Positions 49,401 through 62,179 are shown, numbered from the stretch's first letter. The stretch: 64,000 nucleotides of DNA from Primulina eburnea (GCF_022965805.1 NC_133104.1:19887071-19951070); one strand, 5' to 3'. The notes: a model not told the origin generated them from the sequence alone. A program made the numbers and translations.

Positions 49401-52313
49401 ATTGACATTTCTATGGACTTTAGTTTGGGGTTGCCTAGGCCTAAGAAGAGGAGGGATTCTATTTTTGTAGTTGTGGATAGATTCTCTAAGATGACACATT
49501 TTATAGCTTGTCATGAAACCGATGATTCTTCAAACATTGCGGATTTGTTCTTTAGAGAAGTCTCTAGGTTGCATGGCATGCCTAGGACTTTTGTTTCTTG
49601 TCGCGATGTTAAATTCTTGAGTTACTTTTGGAAGACTTTATGGGCTCAACTTGGTACAAAATTATTGTTTTCTACTACTTGTCATTGTCAAACAGATAGA
49701 CAAACTGAAGTTGTCAATTGAACTTTGAGAACACTTTTGCGTGCTATTCTTAAAAAGAACTTGGATTGACATTTCTATGGACTTTAGTTTGGGGTTGCCT
49801 AGGCCTAAGAAGAGGAGGGATTCTATTTTTGTTTTTGTGGATATATTCTCTAAGATGGCACATTTTATAGCTTGTCATGAAACCGATGATGCTTCAAACA
49901 TTGCGGATTTGTTCTTTAGAGAAGTCGCTAGGTTGCATGGCATGCCTAGGACTATTGTTTCTGGTCGCGATGTTATATTCTTGAGTTACTTTTGGAAGAC
50001 TTTATGGGCTAAACTTGGCACAAAATTGTTGTTTTCTACTACTTGTCATCCTCAAACGGATGGACAAACTGAAGTTGTCAATAGAACTTTGGGAACTCTT
50101 TTGCATGCTATACTTAAAAATAACTTGGATTGACATTTCGGATGGACTTTATTTTGGCGTTGCCTAGGACTAAAAAGGGGAGGGATTCTATTTTTGTTGT
50201 TGTGGATAGATTTTTTAAGATGGCACATTTTATAGATTGTCATAAAACCGATGATGCTTCAAACATTGCGGATTTGTTCTTTAGAGAAGTCGCTAGGTTG
50301 CATGGCATGCCTAGGACTATTGTTTCTCGTCGCAATGTTAAATTCTTGAGTTACTTTTGGAATAATTTATGGGCTAAACTTGGCACAAAATTGTTGTTTT
50401 CTACTACTTGTCATCCTCAAACGGATGGACAAACTGAAGTTGTCAATGGAACTTTGGGAACAGCTTTGCGTGCTATTCTTAAAAAGAACTTGGATTGACT
50501 ATTCTATGGACTTTATTTTGGGGTTGCCTAGGACTAAGAAGGGGAGGGATTCTATTTTTGTTGTTGTGGATAGATTCTCTAAGATGGCACATTTTATAGC
50601 TTGTCATAAAACCGATGATGCTTCAAATATTGCGGATTTGTTCTTTAGAGAAGTCGTTAGGTTGTTTGGCTTGCCTAGGACTATTGTTTTTGGTCGCGAT
50701 GTTAAATTCTTGAGTTACTTTTGGAAGACTTTATGGGCTGAACTTGGCACAAAATTGTTGTTTTCTACTACTTGTCATCCTCAAACTGATGGACAAACTG
50801 AAGTTGTCAATAGAACTTTGGGAACACCTTTGCGTGCTATTCTTAAAAAGAACTTGGATTGACAATTCTATGGACTTTATTTTGGGGTTGCCTAGGACTA
50901 AGAAGGGGAGGGATTCTATTTTTGTTGTTGTGGATAGATTCTCTAAGATGGCACATTTTATAGCTTGTCATAAAACCGATGATGCTTCAAACATTGCGGA
51001 TTTGTTCTTTAGAGAAGTCGCTAGGTTGCATGGCATGCGTAGGACTATTGTTTCTGGTCGCGATGTTAAATTCTTGAGTTACTTTTGGAAGACTTTATGG
51101 GCTAAACTTGGCACAAAATTGTTGTTTTCTACTACTTGTCATTCTCAAACAGATGGACAAACTGAAGTTGTCAATAGAACTTTGAGAACACTTTTGCGTG
51201 CTATTCTTAAAAAGAACTTGGATTGACATTTCTATGGACTTTAGTTTGGGGTTGCCTAGGCCTAAGAAGAGGAGGGATTCTATTTTTGTAGTTGTGGATA
51301 GATTCTCTAAGATGCCACATTTTATAGCTTGTCATGAAACCGATGATGCTTCAAACATTGCGGATTTGTTCTTTAGAGAAGTCGCTAGGTTGCATGTCAT
51401 GCCTAGGACTATTGTTTCTCGTCGCAATGTTAAATTTTTGAGTTACTTTTGGAATAATTTTTGGGCTAAACTTGGCAGAAAATTGTTGTTTTCTACTACT
51501 TGTCATCCTCAAACGGATGGACAAACTGAAGTTGTCAATAAAACTTTGGGAACACTTTTTCGTGCTATTCTTAAAAGGAACTTGAATTGAAATTTCTATG
51601 GACTTTAGTTTGGGGTTGCCTAGGCCTAAGAAGAGGAGGGATTCTATTTTTGTTGTTGTGGATAGATTTTCTAAGATGGCACATTTTATAGCTTGTCCTA
51701 AAAGCGATGATGCTTCAAACATTGCGAATTTGTTCTTTAGAGAAGTCGCTAGGTTGCATGGCATCCGTAGGACTATTGTTTCTGGTCGCGAAGTTAAATT
51801 CTTGAGTTACTTTTGGAAGACTTTATGGGCTAAACTTGGCACAAAATTGTTGTTTTCTACTACTTGTCATTCTCAAACAGATGGACAAACTGAAGTTGTC
51901 AATAGAACTTTGAGAACACTTTTGCGTGCTATTCTTAAAAAGAACTTGGATTGACATTTCTATGGACTTTAGTTTGGGGTTGCCTAGGCCTAAGAAGAGG
52001 AGGGATTCTATTTTTGTAGTTGTGGATAGATTCTCTAAGATGCCACATTTTATAGCTTGTCATGAAACCGATGATGCTTCAAACATTGCGGATTTGTTCT
52101 TTAGAGAAGTCGCTAGGTTGCATGGCATGCCTAGGACTATTGTTTCTCGTCGCAATGTTAAATTTTTAAGTTACTTTTGGAATAATTTATGGGCTAAACT
52201 TGGCACAAAATTGTTGTTTTTTACTACTTGTCATTCTCAAACAGATGGACAAACTGAAGTTGTCAATAGAACTTTGAGAACACTTTTGCGTGCTATTCTT
52301 AAAAAGAACTTGG
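49401..52313 (+). repeat. Satellite higher-order repeat unit 1 (8 monomers, 2913 bp)
   Basis: Monomer order: MTHF/SCRD type; FVFVDIF/VIFL type; RMDFILALP type (365 bp); DYS/LFG/WAEL type; DNS/HGMRR type; MPHF/NNFW type; CPKSDD type; MPHF/NNLW type. The same order restarts exactly 2913 bp later. Neighbouring monomers differ far more from one another than the same position does between repeats. Confidence 0.88.
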
Positions 52314-55226
52314 ATTGACATTTCTATGGACTTTAGTTTGGGGTTGCCTAGGCCTAAGAAGAGGAGGGATTCTATTTTTGTAGTTGTGGATAGATTCTCT
52401 AAGATGACACATTTTATAGCTTGTCATGAAACCGATGATTCTTCAAACATTGCGGATTTGTTCTTTAGAGAAGTCGCTAGGTTGCATGGCATGCCTAGGA
52501 CTTTTGTTTCTTGTCGCGATGTTAAATTCTTGAGTTACTTTTGGAAGACTTTATGGGCTCAACTTGGTACAAAATTGTTGTTTTCTACTACTTGTCATTG
52601 TCAAACAGATAGATAAACTGAAGTTGTCAATTGAACTTTGAGAACACTTTTGCGTGCTATTCTTAAAAAGAACTTGGATTGACATTTCTATGGACTTTAG
52701 TTTGGGGTTGCCTAGGCCTAAGAAGAGGAGGGATTCTATTTTTGTTTTTGTGGATATATTCTCTAAGATGGCACATTTTATAGCTTGTCATGAAACCGAT
52801 GATGCTTCAAACATTGCGGATTTGTTCTTTAGAGAAGTCGCTAGGTTGCATGGCATGCCTTGGACTATTGTTTCTGGTCGCGATGTTATATTCTTGAGTT
52901 ACTTTTGGAAGACTTTATGGGCTAAACTTGGCACAAAATTGTTGTTTTCTACTACTTGTCATTCTCAAACGGATGGACAAACTGAAGTTGTCAATAGAAC
53001 TTTGGGAACTCTTTTGCGTGCTATACTTAAAAATAACTTGGATTGACATTTCGGATGGACTTTATTTTGGCGTTGCCTAGGACTAAAAAGGGGAGGGATT
53101 CTATTTTTGTTGTTGTGGATAGATTTTCTAAGATGGCACATTTTATAGCTTGTCATAAAACCGATGATGCTTCAAACATTGCGGATTTGTTCTTTAGAGA
53201 AGTCGCTAGGTTGCATGGCATGCCTAGGACTATTGTTTCTCGTCGCAATGTTAAATTCTTGAGTTACTTTTGGAATAATTTATGGGCTAAACTTGGCACA
53301 AAATTGTTGTTTTCTACTACTTGTCATCCTCAAACGGATGGACAAACTGAAGTTGTCAATGGAACTTTGGGAACAGCTTTGCGTGCTATTCTTAAAAAGA
53401 ACTTGGATTGACTATTCTATGGACTTTATTTTGGGGTTGCCTAGGACTAAGAAGGGGAGGGATTCTATTTTTGTTGTTGTGGATAGATTCTCTAAGATGG
53501 CACATTTTATAGCTTGTCATAAAACCGATGATGCTTCAAATATTGCGGATTTGTTCTTTAGAGAAGTCGCTAGGTTGTTTGGCATGCCTAGGACTATTGT
53601 TTCTGGTCGCGATGTTAAATTCTTGAGTTACTTTTGGAAGACTTTATGGGCTGAACTTGGCACAAAATTGTTGTTTTCTACTACTTGTCATCCTCAAACT
53701 GATGGACAAACTGAAGTTGTCAATAGAACTTTGGGAACACCTTTGCGTGCTATTCATAAAAAGAACTTGGATTGACAATTCTATGGACTTCATTTTGGGG
53801 TTGCCTAGGACTAAGAAGGGGAGGGATTCTATTTTTGTTGTTGTGGATAGATTCTCTAAGATGGCACATTTTATAGCTTGTCATAAAACCGATGATGCTT
53901 CAAACATTGCGGATTTGTTCTTTAGAGAAGTCGCTAGGTTGCATGGCATGCGTAGGACTATTGTTTCTGGTCGCGATGTTAAATTCTTGAGTTACTTTTG
54001 GAAGACTTTATGGGCTAAACTTGGCACAAAATTGTTGTTTTCTACTACTTGTCATTCTCAAACAGATGGACAAACTGAAGTTGTCAATAGAACTTTGAGA
54101 ACACTTTTGCGTGCTATTCTTAAAAAGAACTTGGATTGACATTTCTATGGACTTTAGTTTGGGGTTGCCTAGGCCTAAGAAGAGGAGGGATTCTATTTTT
54201 GTAGTTGTGGATAGATTCTCTAAGATGCCACATTTTATAGCTTGTCATGAAACCGATGATGCTTCAAACATTGCGGATTTGTTCTTTAGAGAAGTCGCTA
54301 GGTTGCATGTCATGCCTAGGACTATTGTTTCTCGTCGCAATGTTAAATTTTTGAGTTACTTTTGGAATAATTTTTGGGCTAAACTTGGCAGAAAATTGTT
54401 GTATTCTACTACTTGTCATCCTCAAACGGATGGACAAACTGAAGTTGTCAATAAAACTTTGGGAACACTTTTTCGTGCTATTCTTAAAAGGAACTTGAAT
54501 TGACATTTCTATGGACTTTAGTTTGGGGTTGCCTAGGCCTAAGAAGAGGAGGGATTCTATTTTTGTTGTTGTGGATAGATTTTCTAAGATGGCACATTTT
54601 ATAGCTTGTCCTAAAAGCGATGATGCTTCAAACATTGCGGATTTGTTCTTTAGAGAAGTCGCTAGGTTGCATGGCATGCCTAGGACTATTGTTTCTCGTC
54701 GCAATGTTAAATTTTTGAGTTACTTTTGGAATAATTTATGGGCTAAACTTGGCAGAAAATTGTTGTTTTCTACTACTTGTCATCCTCAAACGGATGGACA
54801 AACTGAAGTTGTCAATAAAACTTTGGGAACACTTTTGCGTGCTATTCTTAAAAAGAACTTGGATTGACATTTCTATGGACTTTAGTTTGGGGTTGCCTAG
54901 GCCTAAGAAGAGGAGGGATTCTATTTTTGTAGTTGTGGATAGATTCTCTAAGATGCCACATTTTATAGCTTGTCATGAAACCGATGATGCTTCAAACATT
55001 GCGGATTTGTTCTTTAGAGAAGTCGCTAGGTTGCATGGCATGCCTAGGACTATTGTTTCTCGTCGCAATGTTAAATTTTTAAGTTACTTTTGGAATAATT
55101 TATGGGCTAAACTTGGCACAAAATTATTGTTTTCTACAACTTGTCATCCTCAAACGGATGGACAAACTGAAGTTGTCAATAGAACTTTGGGAACACTTTT
55201 TCGTGCTATTCTTAAAAGGAACTCGA
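52314..55226 (+). repeat. Satellite higher-order repeat unit 2
   Basis: Repeats the order of 49401-52313 with few substitutions for six monomers. From about 54500 it becomes a hybrid, and alternating CPKSDD and MPHF monomers are added before the order resumes near 56000 with FVFVDIF-like and [13 protein letters not shown] units. Confidence 0.8.
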
Positions 55227-56616
55227 ATTGACATTTCTATGGACTTTAGTTTGGGGTTGCCTAGGCCTAAGAAGAGGAGGGATTCTATTTTTGTTGTTGT
55301 GGATAGATTTTCTAAGATGGCACATTTTATAGCTTGTCCTAAAAGCGATGATGCTTCAAACATTGCGGATTTGTTCTTTAGAGAAGTCGCTAGGTTGCAT
55401 GGCATGCGTAGGACTATTGTTTCTGGTCGCGATGTTAAATTCTTGAGTTACTTTTGGAAGACTTTATGGGCTAAACTTGGCACAAAATTGTTGTTTTCTA
55501 CTACTTGTCATTCTCAAACAGATGGACAAACTGAAGTTGTCAATAGAACTTTGAGAACACTTTTGCGTGCTATTCTTAAAAAGAACTTGGATTGACATTT
55601 CAATGGACTTTAGTTTGGGGTTGCCTAGGCCTAAGAAGAAGAGGGATTCTATTTTTGTAGTTGTGGATAGATTCTCTAAGATGCCACATTTTATAGCTTG
55701 TCATGAAGCCGATGATGCTTCAAACATTGCGGATTTGTTCTTTAGAGAAGTCGCTAGGTTGCATGGCATGCCTAGGACTATTGTTTCTCGTCGCAATGTT
55801 AAATTTTTGAGTTACTTTTGGAATAATTTATGGGCTAAACTTGGCAGAAAATTGTTGTTTTCTACTACTTGTCATCCTCAAACGGATGGACAAACTGAAG
55901 TTGTCAATAAAACTTTGGGAACACTTTTGCGTGCTATTCTTAAAAAGAACTTGGATTGACATTTCTATGGACTTTAGTTTGGGGTTGCCTAGGCCTAAGA
56001 AGAGGAGGGATTCTATTTTTGTAGTTGTGGATAGATTCTCTAAGATGGCACATTTTATAGCTTGTCATGAAACCGATGATGCTTCAAACATTGCGGATTT
56101 GTTCTTTAGAGAAGTCGCTAGGTTGCATGGCATGCTTAGGACTATTGTTTCTGGTCGCGATGTTATTTTCTTGAGTTACTTTTGGAATAATTTATGGGCT
56201 AAACTTGGCACAAAATTGTTGTTTTCTACTACTTGTCATCCTCAAACGGATGGACAAACTGAAGCTGTCAATAGAACTTTGAGAACTCTTTTGCGTGCTA
56301 TACTTAAAAATAACTTGGATTGACATTTCGGATGGACTTTATTTTGGCGTTGCCTAGGACTAAAAAGGGGAGGGATTCTATTTTTGTTGTTGTGGATAGA
56401 TTTTCTAAGATGACACATTTTATAGCTTGTCATAAAACCGATGATGCTTCAAACATTGTGTTACGCCTTAAACGCATACAAATCTCGAGGATGAGATTAA
56501 TGTTTTTAATGCTGTAACATATCCCAAAGTTTTTGTTTTGATGATACCAAAACTTGGCTTAAAAATGTACTAATGTTTTATATTGAGGCATGCAGGAAAT
56601 TAAGAACAAAGTTAAG

Positions 56617-57090
56617 TTCGGAAGATCCGAAGTTGGTTCGGACGTTCCGAAAAGGTGCCAATCAGAAGCAAAGTAGAAGCTGTTCGGAAGCTGCGAGGAG
56701 CCAGTTCGGACGTTCTGAAGACGTGATCGGACGTTCCGAACACAAGCAATCAAATCACTTCAATGCGGAGACAAATTGATCTGACTGTTGATTGAGTAGA
56801 TTTCGGACGCTACGAAGGACATGATCGGACGCTACGAAGTGTTGAAGATTTCAAATCTCCGGAAACGCGGGAATGTTCGGACGGTACGAACTTGAGTTCG
56901 GACCTTCCGAAGCTGTCATACACTGTCTGAAAGAACTGTTCGGAAGAAACGTAGTTTGATCGGTCCCTCCGAAGCATATGTTCGGACCCTACGAAGTCAA
57001 GAACGGACGATCCGAAGTCATCCCAGAATTACGCAAATTGATTTCAATCACATCGGACGTTCCGAAGCATAAACAGAAGATCCGAACCTT
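56617..57090. promoter_or_regulatory. TTCGGA-N3-TCCGAA palindrome cluster in D LTR
   Basis: About 14 perfect or decayed copies of TTCGGACGTTCCGAA (arms TTCGGA/TCCGAA) with irregular spacing, ending about 15 bp upstream of the TATA box. Short palindrome clusters in LTRs are reported for Sireviruses, which supports the lineage call. Confidence 0.75.
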
Positions 57091-57105
57091 GGCGTCCAAG
57101 ACTAG

Positions 57106-57117
57106 TATAAATAGGCC
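57106..57117 (+). promoter_or_regulatory. TATA box of element D LTR
   Basis: TATAAATAGGCC immediately downstream of the palindrome cluster. Transcription would start some 30 bp later, leaving R/U5 of about 470 bp. Confidence 0.75.
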
Positions 57118-57607
57118 TTTGAGGATGCATTCTCAAACATCCCACTCCACTCTCTCTTGTCTCTTACAAAACTTTCTACTATCTTTTGTGTGCGTTGATT
57201 AAAAGAGTTGTAATATCAAAAGAGTTGTAGAAAAAGAGTAATACTCTCGAGTGGGTTGTAAAGTTCGTGGCTATCCTTGGAGCCCTCAAGGCCAAGTAGA
57301 CGCATCGAGGCGTGGTTGTAAAAGCTAGCTTGGAGCTCCTAAAGCCAAGTCGATATAGTGATACCTCGATCCTCATCGAGAAGGGGAGACGTAGACGATT
57401 CTTCGTCGAACTTCCATAAACATCTCTATCCCTCTTTACTTTACGCATTTACTTTACTACGCATTTATTTTACGCACTTACTTTACGCATTCATTTTTTA
57501 TTTGTGATTGTCCCTCAAGTCTTCCGCTTGCAATTTTTGCAAACTCGTTTTAAAAACGCTAAAGGGCCAAAAAGAACCTATTCACCCCCCCCTTTAGGTT
57601 CTTCAAG

Positions 57608-57620
57608 TGGTATCAGAGCC
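57608..57620 (+). other. Primer binding site of element D
   Basis: TGGTATCAGAGCC two bases after the LTR end, initiator tRNA-Met type. Confidence 0.92.
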
Positions 57621-57641
57621 AGATTTTTCAAAATCTTTTAA

Positions 57642-59158
57642 ATGGCCAATCTAGCAAGCGAGTATGCCCAAGGACAATCCACAAATCGTCCCCCTCTTTT
57701 CAATGGTACTAATTACGGATATTGGAAGAATAGAATATCTCTATACATCCAATCCGTCGATTACGACCTTTGGAAAATAACGGTGAAAGGTCCCTATATC
57801 CCCATGAAAACGGTGGATGATAAGGAAATTCCTAAGGGAATGGATGACTTCACCAAGGACGATATGAAACTTATCTCTCAAAATGCTAAAGCTATGAATA
57901 TTCTTCATTGTTCCCTAGATATGAATGAATACAACCGAATCTCGGCTTGCACCTCCGCCAAAGAGATTTGGGACAAATTGGAGATTTGCCACGAGGGAAC
58001 CAATCAAGTCAAAGAAACGAAGATAGACCTTCTCCAACTCAAGTACGAGACCTTTGAGATGGAACCCAAGGAGGATATCGACACCATGTTTCGGCGGCTC
58101 ACCCAAATCATCAATGAGCTTGCCCAACTTGGTGAGAACTACCCAACTAAACAAGTGTGGAGGAGAGCCCTTCGAGCACTACCGGCGGAATAGGATGCAA
58201 AGCGCACGGCTATCATTGAATCCAACAAGGGAGATGCGGCATCCTACGACCTTGATCAACTTCATGGGACCCTAAAGACCCATGAACTTGAAGTATCTAC
58301 CTGGAAGGAGACAAAGAAAGATGACGACAAAGTAAAGGCGAAAGGGATCGCCTTGACCAGTCAACTTCAAGATAGCGACGATGAAGAAATGGCACTCCTC
58401 ACTAGAAAGTTCAAAAGATTCATGCGGAGTTCCAACTTCAACAAGAAGGACAAAAAGATTGAGAAGGAAGTGACCTGCTACAACTGTCAACAAAAAGGTC
58501 ACTATGCAAACGAGTGTCCCTCCAAGAAGAAGGCCGGCAAAGACAAGAAGAAGGCCCTTCTAGCCACGTGGAGCGACAGCGACAACGAAGAGGAGTCTAC
58601 CCTATGCTTCATGGCGAAGGAAGATCATCTGACCGACTCGGATGATGACGAGGTACCCTCTTACGATGAATTACTCTCCGCTTACACTAGTATGTACAAT
58701 AAGGCTAAGTCACTTAGAAATGAGAATAAGCAACTTAAAACTGAGCTAGAAGCTAGGATGCATGACAACACTAAGCTCAAGACAAACCTAAGAGACTTAG
58801 AGAAAGCCTTCAACAAGTTCAATGTGAGTAGTGGTAAACTAGAAAACCTCTTGAGCATGCAAAGGTGTAACTTCGACAAAGGAGGTCTAGGATATGAAAA
58901 GAAATCAGTCAACTTCGCTAGTCTTATCGCAAAGGCAAAACTAAGAACACCACCAACATGCACTTACTGTTGTAAGATAGGCCACATAAGACCTAAATGC
59001 AAGAAACTTAGACACCAACACAATAAGAATAGCTATTGGAAATGGATCCCCAAATCCCCAACTACTACTAACCTCAAAGGACCCAAAGAAACGGGTACCA
59101 ACTATCAAATTGTATCTCAATCTTATAGGGTCAAAGGGGAGACAAGTCATCGAGCACT
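57642..59158 (+). pseudogene. gag: Copia Gag of element D, with in-frame TAG
   Basis: The ATG lies 21 bp after the primer binding site. The copia Gag core is at residues 13-180 (RPPLFNGTNYGYWKNR, DYDLWK, IWDKLEICHEGT, MFRRLTQIINELAQLGE). A TAG at 58191-58193 ends the first segment after 183 residues. The same frame then continues with no further stop through a basic stretch, zinc knuckle CYNCQQKGHYANEC (58476-58517), a coiled-coil-like Leu/Lys/Glu stretch (about 58700-58830) and a second knuckle CTYCCKIGHIRPKC (about 58958-59000). It gives way to the pol frame near 59158. Long Gag with two knuckles is typical of SIRE-type elements. Probably inactive unless TAG is read through. Confidence 0.88.
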
Positions 59159-62100
59159 TGGTATCTTGACAGTGGATGCTCTCGACACATGACAGGAGAA
59201 AAGAAGCTGCTACAATCCATTCGACCAAAAGAAAAGGGATCGGTGACCTTTGGAGACAACAGCAAAGGGATCATAGAAGGCGTCGGCTCAATAGGTATAT
59301 CTAACTCTACTATCATTGATGATGTACTTCTTGTGAAAGGACTTAAACATAACCTCCTAAGCATTAGTCAATTGTGCGATAGGGGTTATGAAGTCAAATT
59401 CACACCACACGATTGCACTGTATCACTCACAACTGACAAAACCATTAGTTTCAAAGGTTATAGAAGTGAAAATGTTTACAAGGTCGATTTAAAGATTTCA
59501 TATTTTTCAAAAATAAAAAGCCTTGTAACATTAAATGTTGATGACAACATTCTTTGGCATAGACGATTTGGTCATGTTGGGATGAGCACCATAGAAAAAC
59601 TTTTAAAACTTGACATAGTTTCCGGAATGCCAAAGCTGAATTTAAAATTAGATTCTTTTTGTGATGCTTGTCAACTTGGTAAACACACAAAGGAATCCTT
59701 CAAAAATAAAAATTTTGTATCCACTTCTATGCCCCTTGAGTTACTTCATCTAGATTTATGTGGTCCCTCGAGGACAACCAGTCTAGGAGGTAAATCCTAT
59801 GCTTTTGTCATTGTGGATGATTTTTCACGTTTCACTTGGACATTGTTTTTAGCCCATAAAAGTGATGCCTTTGATCATTTCAAATTTTTTGTCAAAAAGG
59901 TTGAAAATGAGAAAAATCTTTTGATCAAACAAATCCGTAGTGACCACGGAACGAAATTTCAAAATGAAAATTTTTCAATTTTTTGTCAAAACAAAGGCAT
60001 TGGTCACAACTTTTCTTGTCCTAGAACTCCTCAACAAAACGGTGTCGTTGAGAGGAAGAATAGGACCCTAGTAGAGATTGCAAGGACCATGCTATGTGAG
60101 CATTCTCTACCAAAATATTTTTGGGCTGAAGCAATGAGTTCGGCTTGTTACATCATCAATCGCGTATCAATAAGGCCAATTCTCAAGAAAACTCCATACG
60201 AACTATGGAGAGGGAGAAAGCCTAACATTTCTTACTTCCGCGCTTTTGGATCAAAATGCTTCATCCACAACAATGGTAAGGACAACCTGGGTAAGTTCGA
60301 TGCTAAATCGGACAAAGGTATCTTTCTTGGTTACTCTACTTCTAGCAAAGCATATAGAGTCTTTAATAAACGCACTTTACTAGTTGAAGAATCTATTCAT
60401 GTCATATTTGATGAAACTAACCCTTGCTTGCCTAGACCTGTTGTTTCTGATGATGATGATATAGATATCCTTGGCGAAAAGTTGGAGTCCACAAGCCTAG
60501 ATGATGTTCCTAAAGATCAAGAGGACGCACCTCTTCCAAAGGAGTGGACTACGCACAAGGATCATCCCATGGACCTCATCATTGGTAGCCCATCGAAGGG
60601 AGTATCTACTCGCTCTTCTAATATGTGCAATTATCTTGCTTTTCTTTCTCACATAGAGCCTAAGAACATAGAAGAAGCTTTACTTGATGATTCTTGGATT
60701 ATTGCTATGCAAGATGAACTAAATGAATTTAGAAGGAATAAAGTTTGGAATCTTGTACCTAGACCCACTGATAGACCTGTCATAGGAACTAAATGGGTAT
60801 TTAGGAACAAGTTAGATGAGCATGGTACAATCACTAGAAATAAAGCTAGGCTAGTAGCTAAAGGATATAGTCAAGAAGAGGGAATTGATTATGATGAGAC
60901 TTATGCCCCTGTCGCTAGACTAGAATCCATTCGCATGCTACTTGCTTTTGCTTGCTCTAGAGACTTTAAATTGTTTCAAATGGATGTTAAAAGTGCTTTT
61001 CTTAATGGTGATTTGAAAGAAGAAGTGTATGTTGAGCAACCTATTGGTTTTGAAGATGTGCACTTATCTGATTATGTGTATAAACTTGATAAGGCTTTGT
61101 ATGGTTTGAAACAAGCTCCTAGAGCTTGGTATGAGAAATTATCTACCTTTTTGCTGTCTAATGGTTTTTGTAGAGGTAAAGTTGATATTACCTTGTTTAC
61201 CTTGACTAAAGACAATGATTTGCTGATAGTACAAATATATGTAGATGATATTATTTTTGGTGCTACTAATGAACACTTGTGTAGAGATTTTTCTAAGCTT
61301 ATGCAGGATCACTTTGAGATGAGCATGATGAGCTAGCTCAACTACTTCCTTGGTCTCCAAATCAAGCAATGCAAGGATGGTTTCTTGGTCAACCAAGGGA
61401 AGTACATCAAGGAGATGCTCAAAAAGTTTGGGATGGAGTCTTCCAAAGCCTCATCCACACCTATGAGCACGACAGTCAGACTCGACAAAGATGAGGGAGG
61501 TAAACCTGTTGACCAAAAGTTATTTCGTAGCATGATTGGCTCCCTGCTCTATGCAACTGCTAGTAGACCTGACATTATGTTTAGTGTTTGCTTGTGTGCA
61601 CGATTTCAATCATGTCCAAAGGAATCACACTTATTCGCCTTAAAACGCATTTTCAAATATCTTTCAAATACTCCAAATCTCGGATTATGGTATTCTAAGA
61701 ACTCATTTTTCGATTTAAAAGCTTACTGTGATGCCGACTTTGGAGGATATAAGGTGGATAGAAAGAGCACTAGTGGTACTTGCTTCTTTTTGGGAAATTG
61801 CTTGGTGTCTTGGTTTTCTAAAAAGCAAAACTGTGTTGCACTTTCAACGACCGAGGCCGAGTATATGGCTGCCGGTAGTTGTTGTGCACAAATTCTTTGG
61901 ATGAAGTATCAATTACTCGACTATGGTGTTACTTTTTCAAAAATTCCAATCTTTTGTGATAATACAAGCACCATATGTCTAACAAAGAATCCAGTTCAAC
62001 ATTCTCGTACTAAACATATTGACATTCGACATCATTTTATTCGTGATCACATTGAGCAAAATGATGTTGAACTTCACTATGTTGACACCAAGAATCAAAT

Positions 62101-62179
62101 TGCTGATATTTTTACAAAACCACTAGATGAATCTACTTTTACTCGTTTGCGTGGTGAACTTGGCATGATTGAGTTGTAA
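59159..62179 (+). pseudogene. pol: Copia Pol of element D, with one in-frame TAG
   Basis: Order protease-integrase-reverse transcriptase-RNase H identifies Ty1/copia. Protease [13 protein letters not shown] starts at 59159 (DSG at 59168-59176). The integrase zinc finger (HRRFGH...CDACQLGKH) lies near 59557-59690. The core has Asp in LDLCGPS (about 59750), Asp in IRSDHGTKF (about 59940) and Glu in NGVVERKNR (about 60045). Reverse transcriptase has YVDD at 61239-61250. A TAG at 61334-61336 breaks the frame, which continues in phase to RNase H (AYCDADFGG, LSTTEAEYMAA, TKHIDIRHHFIRDHI) and stops at 62177-62179. The frame differs from that of gag, so there is at least one frame change before 59159. 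The breaks indicate a dead copy. Confidence 0.93.

Larger units (their letters stand above)
48814..56458 (+). repeat. Integrase-derived satellite, array 2 (about 21 x 364 bp)
   Basis: 7645 bp, almost exactly 21 monomers. It starts with GATTT (right target copy at 48814-48818) in phase with the monomer cut at 25971. Monomers fall into recognisable types by residues such as [23 protein letters not shown] (365 bp), LFG..WAEL, HGMRR, MPHF..SRRN and CPKSDD. The right end is cut at ACATTG by element D. All monomers lack the second catalytic Asp of integrase and most end in TGA. Confidence 0.96.
56459..57605 (+). repeat. SIRE-like copia element D, 5' LTR
   Basis: About 1.15 kb from TGTTACGCC, where satellite sequence stops, to TTCTTCA two bases before the primer binding site. 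It contains a dense palindrome cluster (56617-57090), then TATAAATAGGCC. The left limit is inferred from the satellite break; no 3' LTR is in the window to confirm it. Confidence 0.8.

Noticed and set aside
21598..56458. Array as proof of a centromere
   Set aside because: Higher-order repeats and chromovirus insertions are suggestive of heterochromatin, but nothing in the sequence demonstrates centromere function, and element A is Tekay-like rather than the centromere-specific CRM lineage.
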